Positions 48,741 through 61,096 of a stretch of DNA of 64,000 bases are shown one piece after another. The position numbers were made by a program, and so were the translations under genes. Numbering within the stretch: the first letter of the stretch is position 1; each line of letters starts with the position of its first letter. Location: positions 151,123,806 through 151,187,805 of the forward strand of contig OZ018326.1 in the NCBI GenBank assembly GCA_963969495.1. The letters are read 5' to 3'. The stretch is from Ceratothoa steindachneri (Eukaryota; Arthropoda; Malacostraca; Isopoda; Cymothoidae). Below the pieces are notes generated by a model. That model did no database searches. It saw only the letters and a program-made list of their open reading frames with translations, and had not been told where the DNA came from.

Positions 48741-51700
48741 ATAATCACTCTTTGAAAATTTTGGGATAGTAATAGATAAAAGATGGTGAAATGGGGGTAG
48801 GGTTGCCTTTGTTTTAGGAGCATCGCAGGCGTTTTTACTTTTTTGGTGTAACTTGTGTTTCCTTCTGTTTTGTTGTTGTATGTTGTATGTCTTAGTAATC
48901 GTATATCTTTAGTGTTCTTCTTATTGTTTGTCTTTATTTTGTTGAATTCTGAATGTAGTCGCGATTTCGAGCATTCGAGCCTTTGTTAGTGCTCTATGTT
49001 AGTTTTGCACTTCACGTTTGTGTTCTGCTTTCGTTGTTTTCCTTGTTTTCTTGTATGATTGGTGTCTGTCTTATAGTTTTGTATGTTGTGGTTTTGTGTT
49101 TATCTGTATATGTGTTCTATGTTCTCCTCAGAGCAGTGTTTGATGCTTGAGAATCGTCGATTTCGGGCGACCTTCCCGCGTAATCTGGCAGGGATGTTAA
49201 TCCTGCCGCCAGTTCTTCTTAGTTCTAGGATAATATCATTGGCCATTGTAGACCAGACCTTTTTGGCCAGTTTTTGGGTAGCGATATTAATGGGCTCCAG
49301 ACGTTGTCTACGGTGCAGTACCCTCTGCAGAATTTGCTCCCTTCTTCTGGTCTTGTTGATGCAGAGGGATGCGGAGTTCTGCACTCGCTGGAGCCTCTTC
49401 ATGGTGGTCTTGTTGGCCGCTTGAGTCACTACTGCTCGGTAGGTGAGCTTAGCTCGGATGAACATCAGGTATAACTTCCTGATGTTCGCCGAGCTAAGAT
49501 CACGGAAACTATATAGCTCGGGGATCTCTCTCTTTGCCATAATCTGCCTCTCCTTGTAGTGACTCGAGTATCCGTGGTCGGAGATCTTTAGGCCCAGCAT
49601 GGTGTCTTCGGAGGCGTAGCTGTATCTCCTCCTATCTATTATAATGGGCCACGTTGACTCTCGGCTTAACGGGAGAATCTTGAATTTCTCCCTGTTTGTC
49701 CGGATCTTCCTTTTTTTCATATTAGTTGATGTTACAGATCTCTGCAACTGTGTTGATTGCCTGATCCCTCTCTTCCCTGACCCTACTCGGGACGATCTGT
49801 GTGACGTCATCTGCATATTGCAGATACAGCGTGGCCCAGTGTATAGGAGAAGGGAGGTCGATGGTGAAGACCAGGTTAAGCAAGGGACTCAGGCAGCTTC
49901 CCTGGGGAACGCCCGCTTTGAGTTCCAACTCAGGTTTTTTGTGCTCTTCTATCATGATACGCGCCCTTCTGTCCATAATAAAGTCACAAAGTATTCTTTC
50001 CAGTACCGGGTTTAGCTGGAGACCGAGTATTTTGTACTGTAGTCCACTGAGCCAAACCTTGTCGAAGGCCTTCTGCACGTCCCTCATCACGATATCAATA
50101 TATTGACACTTTGATCGGCAGTGAGCGATCTTTTCGGTTAAGAGCGCCAGGGTCGTTTCCGTGCCCCTTTTAGGTCTGAACCCATGTTGTTGGGGGTTAT
50201 GCGCCCCTAAGTCGTCGAGTTGATTTTGTAGCCTGTTGGCTATAATCTTCTCAAAGATCTTGCCGGAGAATTCTAGGAGAGAGATTGGGCGATAGTTGGC
50301 CACTTGCTCTGGGGGCTTGTTCCCCTTCGGGATAAAGATGATTTTAGCCACCTTATACCCGTCGGGGAAGAAACCTGTATTCAAGGAGGCATTTATGGTG
50401 TTTACCATGCCCTGAATAATTTGCCTTAGGGCATTTACCAAGTTGTTTTGGTGAGCCCAGACCAGCCGGGGGCCCTTTGCTTAAAGGACTTAATGGTGTT
50501 CAAAGTCTCTTCAACTGTGATCAGGCACACGTGGTCAACCATCTCTCTTTCACTAGATACTTAAGGCTGTGGGTGGGTCCTATGTAACATCGTTCCGAGG
50601 TCGTCGAGCAGTCGGTCTTCGAAGTCCTAGTCGAAATCGTCGTTTTCCTCAGGTGAGATTGCAAAGACCTGTTCCCAATGTCTTCTGAATCTCTCTTCGA
50701 GAGTGTCCGAATCTTCTATGATGATATCGCCATCCTTGATCTTTATTCCTGGCCTGGGAGACAATCCCTTAAGTCTTCGGACGCTGTTCCAAAAACTTAC
50801 AGGATTTGTCTTCCGGTCTAGTTTGCCTATGATATCGTCCCAGATTTCTTTCTGCTTTTCGAGGATTATGTTTTTCATTGCCTCACTTAGCTGTCTCATT
50901 CGGGCTGCCCTTTCCCTGCTCGGGCCTGTCCTGCTGACTTTCTCATAAATGTTCCTGTGTTCCCTGGCGATATCCCTCATTTCATCTGTCCACCTAGGTT
51001 GCGGGAGCATTTTGTACGAGATTTTGGGTACGCATCTTTCGTCGGCTGAATGAGAAGAGTAGTGATCTTTTTGATCTCCTCATCAATTTCCTCGAGATCA
51101 GCGTCGCCCAGGTCAGCTGGTTGGTAGGTGCTGAGCATTTCTCTGTGCAACTCTCAGTTAGCTTTCGCGTAACTTTTCCTAAGTGCGACGGGCTTGAGAA
51201 TAATCGCAAGCGAAATGGTGGTGATAATCGGGATATGATCGCTCGGGACCACAGGTCCTGGGGCATTGCCTATATTGAAGGGAAATTCTGGACTTGCCAG
51301 CACGATGTCCGGTTTTGTCGCCGTACACCGTGTTCAGAAAGTTGGAAAGTCTGGTCCAACTCTCTGGATCTTATTTCTTTCAAATAGTAGCTCCAGGTTT
51401 CGTCCCCTTGGATCGACTCGCCTGTAGCCGGAAGCACGGCAACAGGCGTTTAGATCTCCGCCTAACAATGCTAGCCTTTTGTGCCCAAAGAGGGTGTAAA
51501 AGTTGTTAATCGGCAGGTATTGTCTCTTGGGCGGCTGGTAGGCTGCCACCATCGTTAGACCTCCAACCAGGGTTGGGATTTCGACAGCCACGAATGATTC
51601 ATCTAAGTCCGGAAGCGTTTTGAATTTTAAGTTTTTCTTTATAGCGATGGCGCAGCCATCGAATCTTGTTTGTGTGTGATTTTTCTGTATGACTGTGTAG

Positions 51701-51787
51701 TTGTGTATTTTTATAGTGTCAGTGTTTGTGTTGATTCCGTGTTCTGATATGAGAATGATTTCTGGGTCCTCTTTCCGGAAGATGTCC
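48741..51787 (-). mobile_element. LINE copy B (jockey/CR1-group), 5'-truncated in the endonuclease
   Basis: It starts with WDIFRKEDPEIILISEHG immediately after ACCTG (CAGGT at 51788-51792) and keeps most of ORF2. The 3' UTR has GCATTCGAGCCTTTG at 48971-48985. The 3' end, with TGGGATAGTAATAGATAAA on the plus strand near 48762-48780, resembles the end of copy B2. The whole of ORF1 is missing. It is closest to B2 in protein sequence. Confidence 0.75.
49100..51787 (-). pseudogene. LINE B ORF2: endonuclease and reverse transcriptase
   Basis: The endonuclease part has MAVEIPTLVGGLTMVAAYQP and the catalytic-type GGDLNACCRASGY (51591-51420). The RT (50441-49722) has NYRPISLLEFSGKIFEKII, QQHGFRPKRGTETTLALLTE, DVQKAFDKVWLSGLQYKIL, GVPQGSCLSPLL and LQYADDVTQIV. 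The C-terminus (49816-49100) has KIRTNREKFKILPLSRE and AVVTQAANKTTMKRLQRVQN. No RNase H follows. Only a few frame breaks separate the blocks, so B is relatively young. An APE-type endonuclease plus RT would carry out target-primed reverse transcription. Confidence 0.85.
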
Positions 51788-52229
51788 CAGGTGATGATGA
51801 TGGTATATACACCCTTAGAAATATTTTGGATAGTAGTAGATAAAAGTAGGTGGAAAAAATTAAAAATTTAGGGTGGGGGGGGGGGGTGCCCTAGTAGGAG
51901 AGCATTGCAGACTTTTTATTTTTGGTTATCTCACTTTACTTATTCGTGTTATGTAATGTTTATTATGTATTGATTTATTTGTTTAGCAGGCGTGTTCTTC
52001 TTATTGTTCGAGTGTCAAATGTTGTCGTACTTATTTTTAGCAAATTACTTGAGCATTCAAGCCTTTTAAAGCTTTTGGCTCGGCAATTTACCTGTGTTGT
52101 TATTGTTTGTTTTTATGTATATCTTGTGTTTGTCTCGTTACGATAGTGTTGTATCTTGGGTATCTGTTAAGTGTATATTGCTTTAATGTTTTCCTGTGTA
52201 CAATGTTTGGTGCTTGGGAACCGGCTACG

Positions 52230-54936
52230 TCATGTGCCATTCCCGCGGAGTCGTGCAGGGATACCCATTCTGCCACCTATTTCCCGTAATTCTGGTATGA
52301 CATCATGTTTAAGTGTCAACCAGACCCTTTTCCCCAATTTCTTGTTAAATATGTTTATAGGGTCTAGTTTCCTTCTTGCATGGAGCTCCCTCTGACGGCG
52401 TTGGTCCCGCCTTCTGACCTTGTTGATCAGTAGGGATGCAAAGTTTTGCACTCTTTGCATTTTTCTCATTGAGATTTTGTTAGCCGCTTGAGTCACTACT
52501 GCGGGATAGATGAGCTTAGCCCGGACGTACATCAGGTATAAACTCCTGATGTTAGCCGAGCTAAGGTCCCTAAACCTGTATAGCTTGGAGATTTCTCTCT
52601 TCGCCAGGTTCCGCCTCTCCGTGTAGTGTCTCGCGTATCCGTGATCGGAGAAATTTAGGCCCAGGACAGTGCCTTCGGCGGAGTAGCCGTATCTCCTCCT
52701 TTCGATGATTATGGGGTCCGTCAACGTGCGACTTAGTGGGACAGTCTTAAATTTGTCCCTATTTGTTCTTATCTTCCAGCGTCTCTCGTCTGGTTGATGT
52801 TGTTTATTTCCGCTATTGTTCGCGCTGCCCGATCCCTTGCTTTCTTCACCGGGCACGGGACGATCTGGGTGAGGTCATCTGCGAATTGCAGATACATCGT
52901 GTCCCTATGCACCGGCGTTGGGAGGTCGATGGTAAAGATCAAGTAAAGCAGAGGGCTCAGGCAACTTTCCTGTGGAACGCCTGACTTTAGTTCGAAGTCG
53001 GGTTCTTTGTGTACTTTTATCATGATACATGCCCTTTTGTCCATGACAAAGTCACAGAGGATCCTTTCCAGGACTGAGTTTAGCTGGAGGTTAAGGATCT
53101 TGTATTGTAATCCTTCCAGCCAGACTTTATCGAAGGCCTTCTGCACATCCCTCAACACAATGTCTACATAGAACTTGTTCGCACGGCAATAGGCTATTTT
53201 TTTCTGTTAGGAGCACTAGGGCGGTCTCGGTGCCCCTTTTTTGGCGGAACCCATGTTGTTGGGGGTTGTGCGCTCCTAACTCACTCAGTTGAGCTTTTAG
53301 CCTGTTCGCTATGATCTTCTCGAAGATCTTGCTGAGCATCTCCAGAAGAGAGATTGGGTGAAAGTTTGCCACATGGTCCGGGGGCTTACCTCCTTTCGGG
53401 ATGAAGATGATTTTAGCCATCTTGTACTCGTCAGGAAAGTAGCCTACATTCAGGGAAGCATTCATGGTGTTAACTAGTCCCTGAATGATTTGCCTCGGGG
53501 CATTCACGAGATTGCATCTCGTGATCCCAGACTAGCCTGGTGCCCTTTGCTTGAAGGACCTTATGGTCTTCATGGTCTCTTCAAAAGTTATCTGGCAACC
53601 GTGGCCAACCATCTTTCTATCCTGAGATACCTGCGGGTGGGGGTTGGTTCTATGAATCATTGTGCCGAGTTCGTCTAGTAGTTGGTCTTCAAAGTCCTGG
53701 TCGAAGTCGTCGTTTTCCTCAGAAGAAATAGCGAAAATCTTTTTCCAGTGCGTCCTGAATCTTCTTTCGAGAGACTCTGGATCCTCAATGAGTTCTTCTC
53801 CATTTTTTAACTTTATTCTGGCTTTGGTGGGCAATTCCCTAAGTCTTCGGACTGTATTCTAAAAACTCTGCGGAGTGCCCTTCCTGTCCAGCCTACTAAT
53901 GATGTCATTCCGGGTTTCCTGTTGTTTTTCTTTAATAATGTGTTTAAGTTCCTCGCTTAGTTGCCTTATTCTGGCTTCCCTTTCCCTATTTGGGCTTGTC
54001 CTGCCTATTTCTTCGAGGATCTCCCTATGTTCCTGAGCGTTTTCCCTCATCTTGTTTGTCCACTTAGGTTGTAGGAGCATTTTATAGGAGATCCTGGGGA
54101 CGCATCTCTCGTCGGCCTGTACGAGGAGATTGGTGATGGTGTTTATCTCCTCGTCCACCTCTTCGAGATTGGCATCTCCCAGGTCCGCTGATTGTTATTC
54201 GCCGAGTATATCTCTATATAACTCCCAGTTAGCTTTCGCATTACTCTTCCTAAGTGGCAATGGCATGAGAATTGGTGCCAGCGAGATAGTTGTTAGAATG
54301 GGGACATGGTCACTCGGTACCACAGGACCGGGCACGCTGCTGATGTTAAAGGGGAAGTTTCGGCTTGCCAATACTGCATCCCGTTTTGTTGCCCAATGTT
54401 GCGTTAGGTAAGTCGTGAAGTTTGGTCTTACTCTCTGGATTCTATCTCTCTCGATGAGCAGTTTCAGGTTCCTTCCCCTCTGGTTGGTGTGATTATAACC
54501 TGAAGCTGCCCAACAGGCATTTAGGTCACCACCCAGCAATGCCATTTTTCCTCTTCCAAAGATATTATATAGGTTAGGAAAGGGCAGGTATTTTCGTCGT
54601 GGGGGCTGTTAAGCCGCAGCCACGGTTAAGGCTCCAAATAGGGTTGGGATTTCAACAGCCACAAAGGACTCCTCTAAGTCTGGAAGTGTTTTAAATTTTA
54701 TGTTTTTGCGGATCGCGATGGCAGCGCCATCGTATCTTTCTTGTGTGTGTTTTTTTTGTGATCACAGTGTAATTAGGAATTTTTATTGTGTTTGTGTCTG
54801 TGTTTACACCGTGTTCAGATATGAGGATCAGGTCGGGATCCACCATGCGGAAAATGTTTCTGTATAGGATGGATTTTCCTACCCAACCGTTAGTGTTGAT
54901 TGTGAGTATTTTTAATTTGTTTTTAGTGTTTTCCAT
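52230..54936 (-). pseudogene. LINE B2 ORF2: endonuclease and reverse transcriptase
   Basis: The ATG at 54936 opens MENTKNKLKILTINTNGWVG, a typical start in which the conserved N of the endonuclease appears. ILISEHGVNT follows; then GGDLNACWAASGY and the catalytic SDHVPI appear at 54545-54195. The RT has HPISLLEMLSKIFEKIIANR, QQHGFRQKRGTETALVLLTE, DVQKAFDKVWLEGLQYKIL, GVPQESCLSPLL (Q-G changed to Q-E) and LQFADDLTQIV. The C-terminal region is 52856-52230. Frameshifts at about 54750, 53170 and 52790 and short stops inactivate it. Confidence 0.85.
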
Positions 54937-55045
54937 GTTGTTTGTCTTTTAGTGTTTTTGTTCTCTAAGTGTGTTTGTGTGTGTATTCCTTGTTTACTTT
55001 CTCACTCTTCTCTTCTCCCCATTCCTTTTTTTTACGAAATCTGCT

Positions 55046-55894
55046 TTACTTATGGTGAGGCAGGAGTCTATAAATCTTAATTTTTGATAGCATGAGGGCT
55101 TCATCAACTAATGCTTCCTGCAAGGGGGCGTCAAAGCTCCATTTCAACTGCCCAGTTTTAACCCCTTCCACTATCTCCCTGATGGTGGGATCTTCCGGAA
55201 ATGGGGTTTGCTCAGTTTTGTAGAAGAGCATATTCAGCTCTTCACCATCTAAGCTCTTGGGAAATTGGGGAGCCTCTTCCCTGCTCGTGCTTCTTGCTCT
55301 CGATTTATTTTTGGGGAGCTGGGCCTGTTTCTCTTCCTCATCCTTCGAGGATGATGCGGAGCTTGTGAGGTTTCATTCTGCCTATTTGATCCTCCTCTCA
55401 GCCTTCTTTGCCTTCATTTTCCTCTTCCTTTGTGCTTCGATTCTAGGATCTCTGCTACTACTCGGTCTTTGGGGTGCTTGGGTTTTCTCCGTTGTTCCTG
55501 GTTGCTCTTTGTCTTCCGCTGGTGGAAAGGAAGTTACTGGGGCTTCCTCTTCGGGTTCGTACTGCAGTTGCAGTACATCCCCCGATGGAGGGTTGTCTGG
55601 GAACCAAAGTTCCTCCAGACCGTTCTTCTTGAGCATGGTATTCAGCTCAGTCAAGAAACAACCCGGGTTTGTCAGGTTTCTCACGTGAGCATACATTATG
55701 CACGTGAGGATCTTTGTTGATATCTTATTTCCGAACTTTAGATAAGTTTTGGGGGCTGGGGTATTTTCGGTTGGTCTACCAGGGGGGAGGGGGATTCTGG
55801 TTGCTTGAGCGTAGGAGGTGTTGTCTCTCCTTACGCCTTCCGCCTTTCTTTCTTCATTTTTCCTGCGAACAAGCTCCTTCTTTGGGGGGCATGA
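55046..55894 (-). pseudogene. LINE B2 ORF1 (gag-like), truncated
   Basis: One frame runs from the junction to 55046 with only two nearby stops (about 55370-55381). It keeps the last zinc-knuckle residues (CHLSCPPKK), then SYAQATRIPLPPG and the conserved FGNKISTKILTCIMYAHVRN and MLKKNGLEELWFPDNPP. A lysine/arginine-rich segment (EAQRKRKMKAKKAERR) and a C-terminal block (IREIVEGVKTGQLKWSFDAP) follow. The protein would bind RNA and form the RNP with ORF2. Confidence 0.75.
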
Positions 55895-56470
55895 CAGGTG
55901 ACATTGGACATTAAACAAAATAAGAGATGAAATATAGGTAGAATTAGAAAGAGAATAGTAAGAGAGTAAAGTGGTTAAAGGGTGAGTTTAAAGAATAGAG
56001 GATGTGTAGGAGACAGAATAAAAAGATCCCTGGTGAAAGGGTAGCTCTGTCAATGTGTTAGATTTGTGTGTTTTGAGGTTGTTTTTCCATTGTTTAATAA
56101 ACTATAAATTATGAATTTATAGTTTATTTAATTAAATTAATCGTAGTTAATTTAATTATTATTTTCGATCTTATTGATCGATTGATATTAGGCATTCAAG
56201 CCTTTATTTTTGGCGGGGTTTTATTGCCGCTGTGAATTTTGCAAAGTTTTTGAAAGGTTTTTTTATTATCATTTTTAAATGAGTTTAAAAGTGAATTTAT
56301 TTCTAGCTTGCGTTTTTAAAGTGGTTTTTAATTAGGTTTTAATATGCTGAAGGAACCTGCGCATTACTTTGTATGTTTTTTCAGTTCTGTCAAGTGTATT
56401 TCAAAATCACGTCATTGTGTGTCTGTAACTTGCTACTTTTGAATGGTCTTATTTGTCGGTCTACTTCGAT

Positions 56471-59086
56471 TTATAAGTGTGTACGAAAGAATTCAGGGGT
56501 CAAGCGGGCGCCAATGGCCTGCCATATCCTCTGAGCTCTCTCGTGGAGCGCCACGTTGATCGGAGATAATCCAACCGGGTCTTGGAGTTCCCTCTGTCGT
56601 TTGCGTTCTCTTCTTCGGGTGTTTGTAATAAGTAAAACCGCTTTGTTCTGGATGATTTGAAGTTTCGCAATGTGGGTCTTGGCGCTCGCGTTCAACGGCA
56701 CCGGGGGGTACAAGAGTCTCGAGCAAATGCACGCATTAAATATCTTGAGTTTATTTGAGCGAGTTAGGTCAATGAACCTATAAAATTCCCTCAAATCTCT
56801 CTTGCTATTCGCGACTGTCCGCCCGATATGACTTTTGTATCCCCCTTTGGTGATTTTGAGCCCCAGAACCGTCCTTTCCGAGCAGTAGGGAAACATGGGA
56901 ATTATTTTAAACTTTTGGGCATTGGTTGATATCTTCCATTTCCTCTCGTAAGAGTTGATGTTAGATATCTCCCTAGCCGTGTTTCTCGCCATAAATTCCC
57001 TGTGAACGTAAGCGGCGGTACAAATTTGCGATATATCGTCAGCAAACTGAACGTATATCGTACCTTCGGAGAGAGGTTGTGGTAAGTCACGTGTATAGAT
57101 GTTGTATAACATGGGACTGAGACAGCCCCCTTGCGGGACCCCTGATTCGAGCTTGAATTCGGGGCCTTTGTGTTTTCCTATTTGTATATCTGCTCTCCTC
57201 TCCATTATGTAATCGAATAGAATCCTCTCAAGAATGGGGTTGAGGCCTACTTGCAGGATCTTAAATTGCAGGCCTCTCTTCCAAACCTTGTCAAAAGCTT
57301 TTTTTAACATCGCGGAGCACCAGGTCGGCATGCCTTTTGCTTGCCTTGATATTTGCAAGTTTTTCCGTAATAACGGCTAGTGCCGTGTCAGTCCCTCTTT
57401 TCTTTCTGAAGCCGTGTTGCTGCTCGTTATGCAAGTTGGCTTCGTCGAGAAAAGAGTTGACCCTATTTGCCAATATCTTCTCGAAGACTTTGCCAGCAAA
57501 TTCTAAGAGAGATATCGGCCGGAAGCTGGCAGGGCAGTCCGGGGGCTTTCCCGATTTGGGAAGGAAGATCATCTTGGCCACTTTCCACTGATCGGGAAAA
57601 TAGCCCGTGTTCAGAACGGCATTCATGATGTTAAGAAGCCCACTCAGAACATTAGGCGGGGGCTTTGATGAAATTCTCCCTGGTTAGCCCCGTGGTACCC
57701 GGTGCTCTTTGACAAAAGGATTTTAGTGCAACGGAGAGCTCTTGGGCAGTTATTTTAATCCCATAGCCCTCCATCACTCTTTCCTGCGACACACAATGAT
57801 GAGGGGAGGTTTTATGTATTTGTGTGTTTAGCTGTTGGATTATGTCATTTTCGAAATTGATGTCATAATTGCCATTTTCTTCGGGGGTAATTTTAAAGAT
57901 TGAAGACCAGAAAATCCTAAAAATTTCCTCAATCTCTTTAGTCTCGTCAATTTCTTTATCGTCATGTTTGAGTGTAATTTTCTTCTGTAGGGGTTGTCCT
58001 TTTAATCATTTATACGTCTGCCAAAATGTGCGTGAGTCTCTTTCTATGTCGAGTCCTTCAATCAGTCTGTCCCATACCTGTATTTGTTGGTCCGTAATTA
58101 GTGTCTGGAGTTCGTCTTTTATCTGTCTTATTCGTCTATGGGCATTGTGGTTAGGGCCTATCAGTGCTACTACATTGGACAGGTCCTTATATTCTTGGGC
58201 CAGGGCTTTCATGGAAGGGGTCCAAATAGGAGCTGGAAGGGTTTTATATTTGTTACGGGGAATGATATTTTTATCTGCTTTAATTAGGAGGTTGGTGATT
58301 TTATCCAGCTCTTCATCTATCTCTTCTAAATTGGCATCGAGTAAAGGGTCTGGGATATAATTTAGAAGGTAATTTTTGTAGCTTCCCCAATTCGCCTGCT
58401 TATAGCTTTTGCGTTGTGGGATAGCAACTTGAATGGGATTTACGCCAATGGTGATTTTATTAGCCTGGTGGTTTCTCGGAATAATGGGGCCTGGTTCAAT
58501 GTATTAGTTGTACGGAAACCTGATACTGGATAAAACAATATCAGGTTTCGTTGCTTTATTTTCTGTAATGTATGTCGGGAATTCTGGTCCGATTCTAGTC
58601 ACGTATTTTCTGTCAAGTAAGACTTCGATGTTTCTACCTGCATTGTTGTAGGAGGTATACCCTGATGCTGCACATCTTGCATTCAGATCTCCAGCAAAGA
58701 TTACATTTTTCTTATGGCTGAAGACCTGTAGAAGGTTGTGCAAGGGTACATAGCCGCATCTTGGGGGTTGATACCCCATGGCCACGACCAGACCCCCCCA
58801 GGGTAGTGCCTACCTCAATGGCAAGGTAAGATTTATCTAAGTCGGGTTGTTTTTTGTATTTAAGTCTTTTTTTGACTGCTATTGCGCAGCCGTCATGCTG
58901 TTTCTGGCCTTAATTTTTGCTAATGATGTCGTATTGAAATATTTTTAATTCTTTTTGTGTGGTCATTCCGTGTTCGTTTATAAGTATAATGTCAGGGTCA
59001 CTTTGTCGCAGAATGTTGCCATAGATGGAACATTTACCGTCCCACCCATCGACATTCATTTGTATGATGGTAACTCTGTTGGTCAT
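56471..59086 (-). pseudogene. LINE C ORF2: endonuclease and reverse transcriptase
   Basis: The ATG at 59086 opens MTNRVTIIQMNVDGWDGKCS. The endonuclease block at 58785-58504 has FAGDLNARCAASGYTSYNNA and KPDIVLSSIRFPYN. The RT has FRPISLLEFAGKVFEKILAN, QQHGFRKKRGTDTALAVITE, DVKKAFDKVWKRGLQFKIL, ESGVPQGGCLSPMLYNIY and VQFADDISQI. The C-terminus has LLYPPVPLNASAKTHIAKLQ and ends near 56471 with no RNase H. Frameshifts (about 57300, 57650, 58500) inactivate it. Confidence 0.85.
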
Positions 59087-59604
59087 TTTGAGTAATGTAG
59101 GTTCTTTTAGTGTGTGGGATTAAAGTAGACGTTTATTCGCAAACTACTTTAGCCCCATGTGGTGTACTGGGCGGGGTGCGCTCCCTGCCGTTTCTTTTCT
59201 TTCGAAATTCGGTGTCGGTTATCGTGTGAAAACAGTCCGTTTTCAGTTTTACCTTATTTTGTGCGAGGGCCTCCTCAACCTGTCGCTCCGGAACCTCGTC
59301 TAAGCATTCCCACTTGTATCGTCCGGTCCTAAGACCTTTCGATACTTCCCGGGAGTCAATCTCAGCTGGGAACGAAGCCGATTAAGGGGCGTACAATTTT
59401 AGGTTGAAGCCTCTAGAATGGTACTTGAGTTGGTGTTCCCTTTCCCGTGATGAGGAGGTAGACAGTGGGCCACGAGTTTTGGAGATTTTCCTCAACCTAG
59501 GAGACCTGATCTCCTTGGGTCGGACTGCCTCCTTTGTTAGTGTGGGGTGTGTGTATTTTTGTTTTTACAGGTGTGGAATTTTGGGGAGTGAGTGGCGCTT
59601 GTTT

Positions 59605-60745
59605 CTATGTTTGTGATTCCTTTGGTTTGTTAAGTCGAAGGGCACGTGAGATGGCTGTGTTTGGGGTTGGCACTTTTTGGCACTGTTCTTGGTACTGAGG
59701 AGCTACGGTTATACGCATAACCTCCTCTGAAGGGGGGTTATCGGGGAACCACATCTCCGCAAGCCCGTTCTTTACGAGCATGTGGTTGACTCTTGTCACA
59801 AAGGTACCAGGCGTGTAATGTTCGCTATGTGTGCATAATAAATGCAACACATAATCTTGGTGGAGTGCTCATTTTCAATGTGTAGATATGTTTTCTGGCT
59901 GTTCGACTCGGTGATGGCGGCTTTGGCAACTTTAGCGTAGGTTGAGTTTTCTTTGATCTCCGCCGTCTCACGTTTTAGTTTACTTTGATTGCTTATCTCC
60001 TGCATTTTAATTGGACATGCGATAGACATGGTCCGGTGCGGGCCTTCGCAATTCAAGCATTTGGTGGTGGTGTTCTTGCATTCGCGCCAAAAATGGTCGA
60101 GACCGGCGTAGATGGAGCATAACTTGAGGTCTTTGTTTTCAGGGCAGCTGGACGTGGTATGTTTGTTGTATTTGTATCACCTAAAGCACATCTGCAAATC
60201 AACAAACTCCTCACGTTCCATCTGTTCTTGGCAAACTATCACGTTAAAAAGAAGCAATCCGTTGTCCTTAGCCTTTTGAGCCATAGCCGTGACTTCAAAT
60301 ACAACCTTAAACACGTGCGTGTAAGTTTTAAATTTGATGACCTCAGCTACCTTTGCCCATTCGTGGTTCCTTTCGATTTCCAGTTTTATTGAGTCCGATG
60401 AGTGGCTCCCAACCCAGGGGTCGAGGCGCCTGCAGATCAAATTGCGGTGAGTCCTTATTTGTGGCGGTATGGTCGGTTTTAGATTTATTGTCTTCAGGCA
60501 TTCAACAGCTTTCCTGGAGGTCAAGGCTTTGCAGTCGGCCTCTTTGGCGCAGATAGCTGAGTATCCATTATTAAGGTCATTGAGTCTAACAATGGCAATG
60601 CGTAGGTTCCATATACTTTTTGGAAAACTTTTTCACGGTCAAGTTTCAGGCCCTCCGGGAGGACCCGAAGAGTAATTCGCAAGGTTTCCCTCATCTCAAA
60701 AGCATCATATGATGCGTTATAGTATGTATGTGTAGATGTGTTCAC
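59605..60745 (-). pseudogene. LINE C ORF1 with three CCHC zinc knuckles
   Basis: It runs from MNTSTHTYYNASYDAFEMRE at 60745 down to 59605 in a few frame-shifted pieces. Three Cys/His knuckles lie at about 60180-60030: CFR(stop)YKYNKHTTSSC, LCSIYAGLDHFWREC and CLNCEGPHRTMSIAC. The stop sits where the second cysteine of knuckle 1 is expected (TGA for TGC/TGT). The C-terminal block HSTKIMCCIYYAHIANIT and MLVKNGLAEMWFPDNPP matches B2 ORF1. Confidence 0.8.
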
Positions 60746-60810
60746 TTAAGTTTTTATAGAAGGAAAGGGGGTGAGAGAAAAAAAAAGGGGGGCCAATGTC
60801 CAATAAAAAT

Positions 60811-61091
60811 TTACTTTACCTTATAAAAAACTTCCGTCAGGCTAGCATGTGGGCCAGGGGAGGCTTCGGTCTCCGTTTCCACGAAGAAGTGAAGCTTTCT
60901 TCCGTAACCGTCTTCAACGAGGAAGGCCAGTGGTTCACTTATGAACGAACAAACGATCGAGCTACTATCAACAAGACGAGTCACTCTGTACACTTTCTCG
61001 CTAAAAATTCCCTTTATGTAAAAATCCGAAAAAAATGAAGTCAAATCGGGAGTCTGACTTGCTAAGGCAACCAGATCAGTCTGGGGCGTGA
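60811..61091 (-). pseudogene. Open frame upstream of LINE C ORF1, unrecognised
   Basis: About 93 codons, from VTPQTDLVALASQTPD to HASLTEVFYKVK and a stop, lie between the junction and ORF1. It has no recognised domain. It could be the 5' part of ORF1 in another frame, a separate small ORF, or chance. The frame formally starts at 61146, inside the tail of copy D, so the true start is lost. Confidence 0.35.
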
Positions 61092-61096
61092 CAGGT

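Larger units (their letters stand above)
51793..55894 (-). mobile_element. LINE copy B2 (jockey/CR1-group), 5'-truncated in ORF1
   Basis: It begins in the third zinc knuckle of ORF1 directly after ACCTG (CAGGT at 55895-55899) and contains ORF1, ORF2 and a 3' UTR with GCATTCAAGCCTTTT at 52053-52067. The 3' tail is (ATC)n (GATGATGATGG on the plus strand from 51793). Confidence 0.8.
55900..61091 (-). mobile_element. LINE copy C (jockey/CR1-group), nearly complete
   Basis: The longest copy, about 5.2 kb: a 5' open frame (61091-60811), ORF1 (60745-59605), ORF2 (59086-56471) and a 3' UTR with GCATTCAAGCCTTTA at 56192-56206. The 3' tail is two CAATGTC-type units (55900-55915 on plus). Its 5' end abuts ACCTG (CAGGT at 61092-61096). 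Confidence 0.8.
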
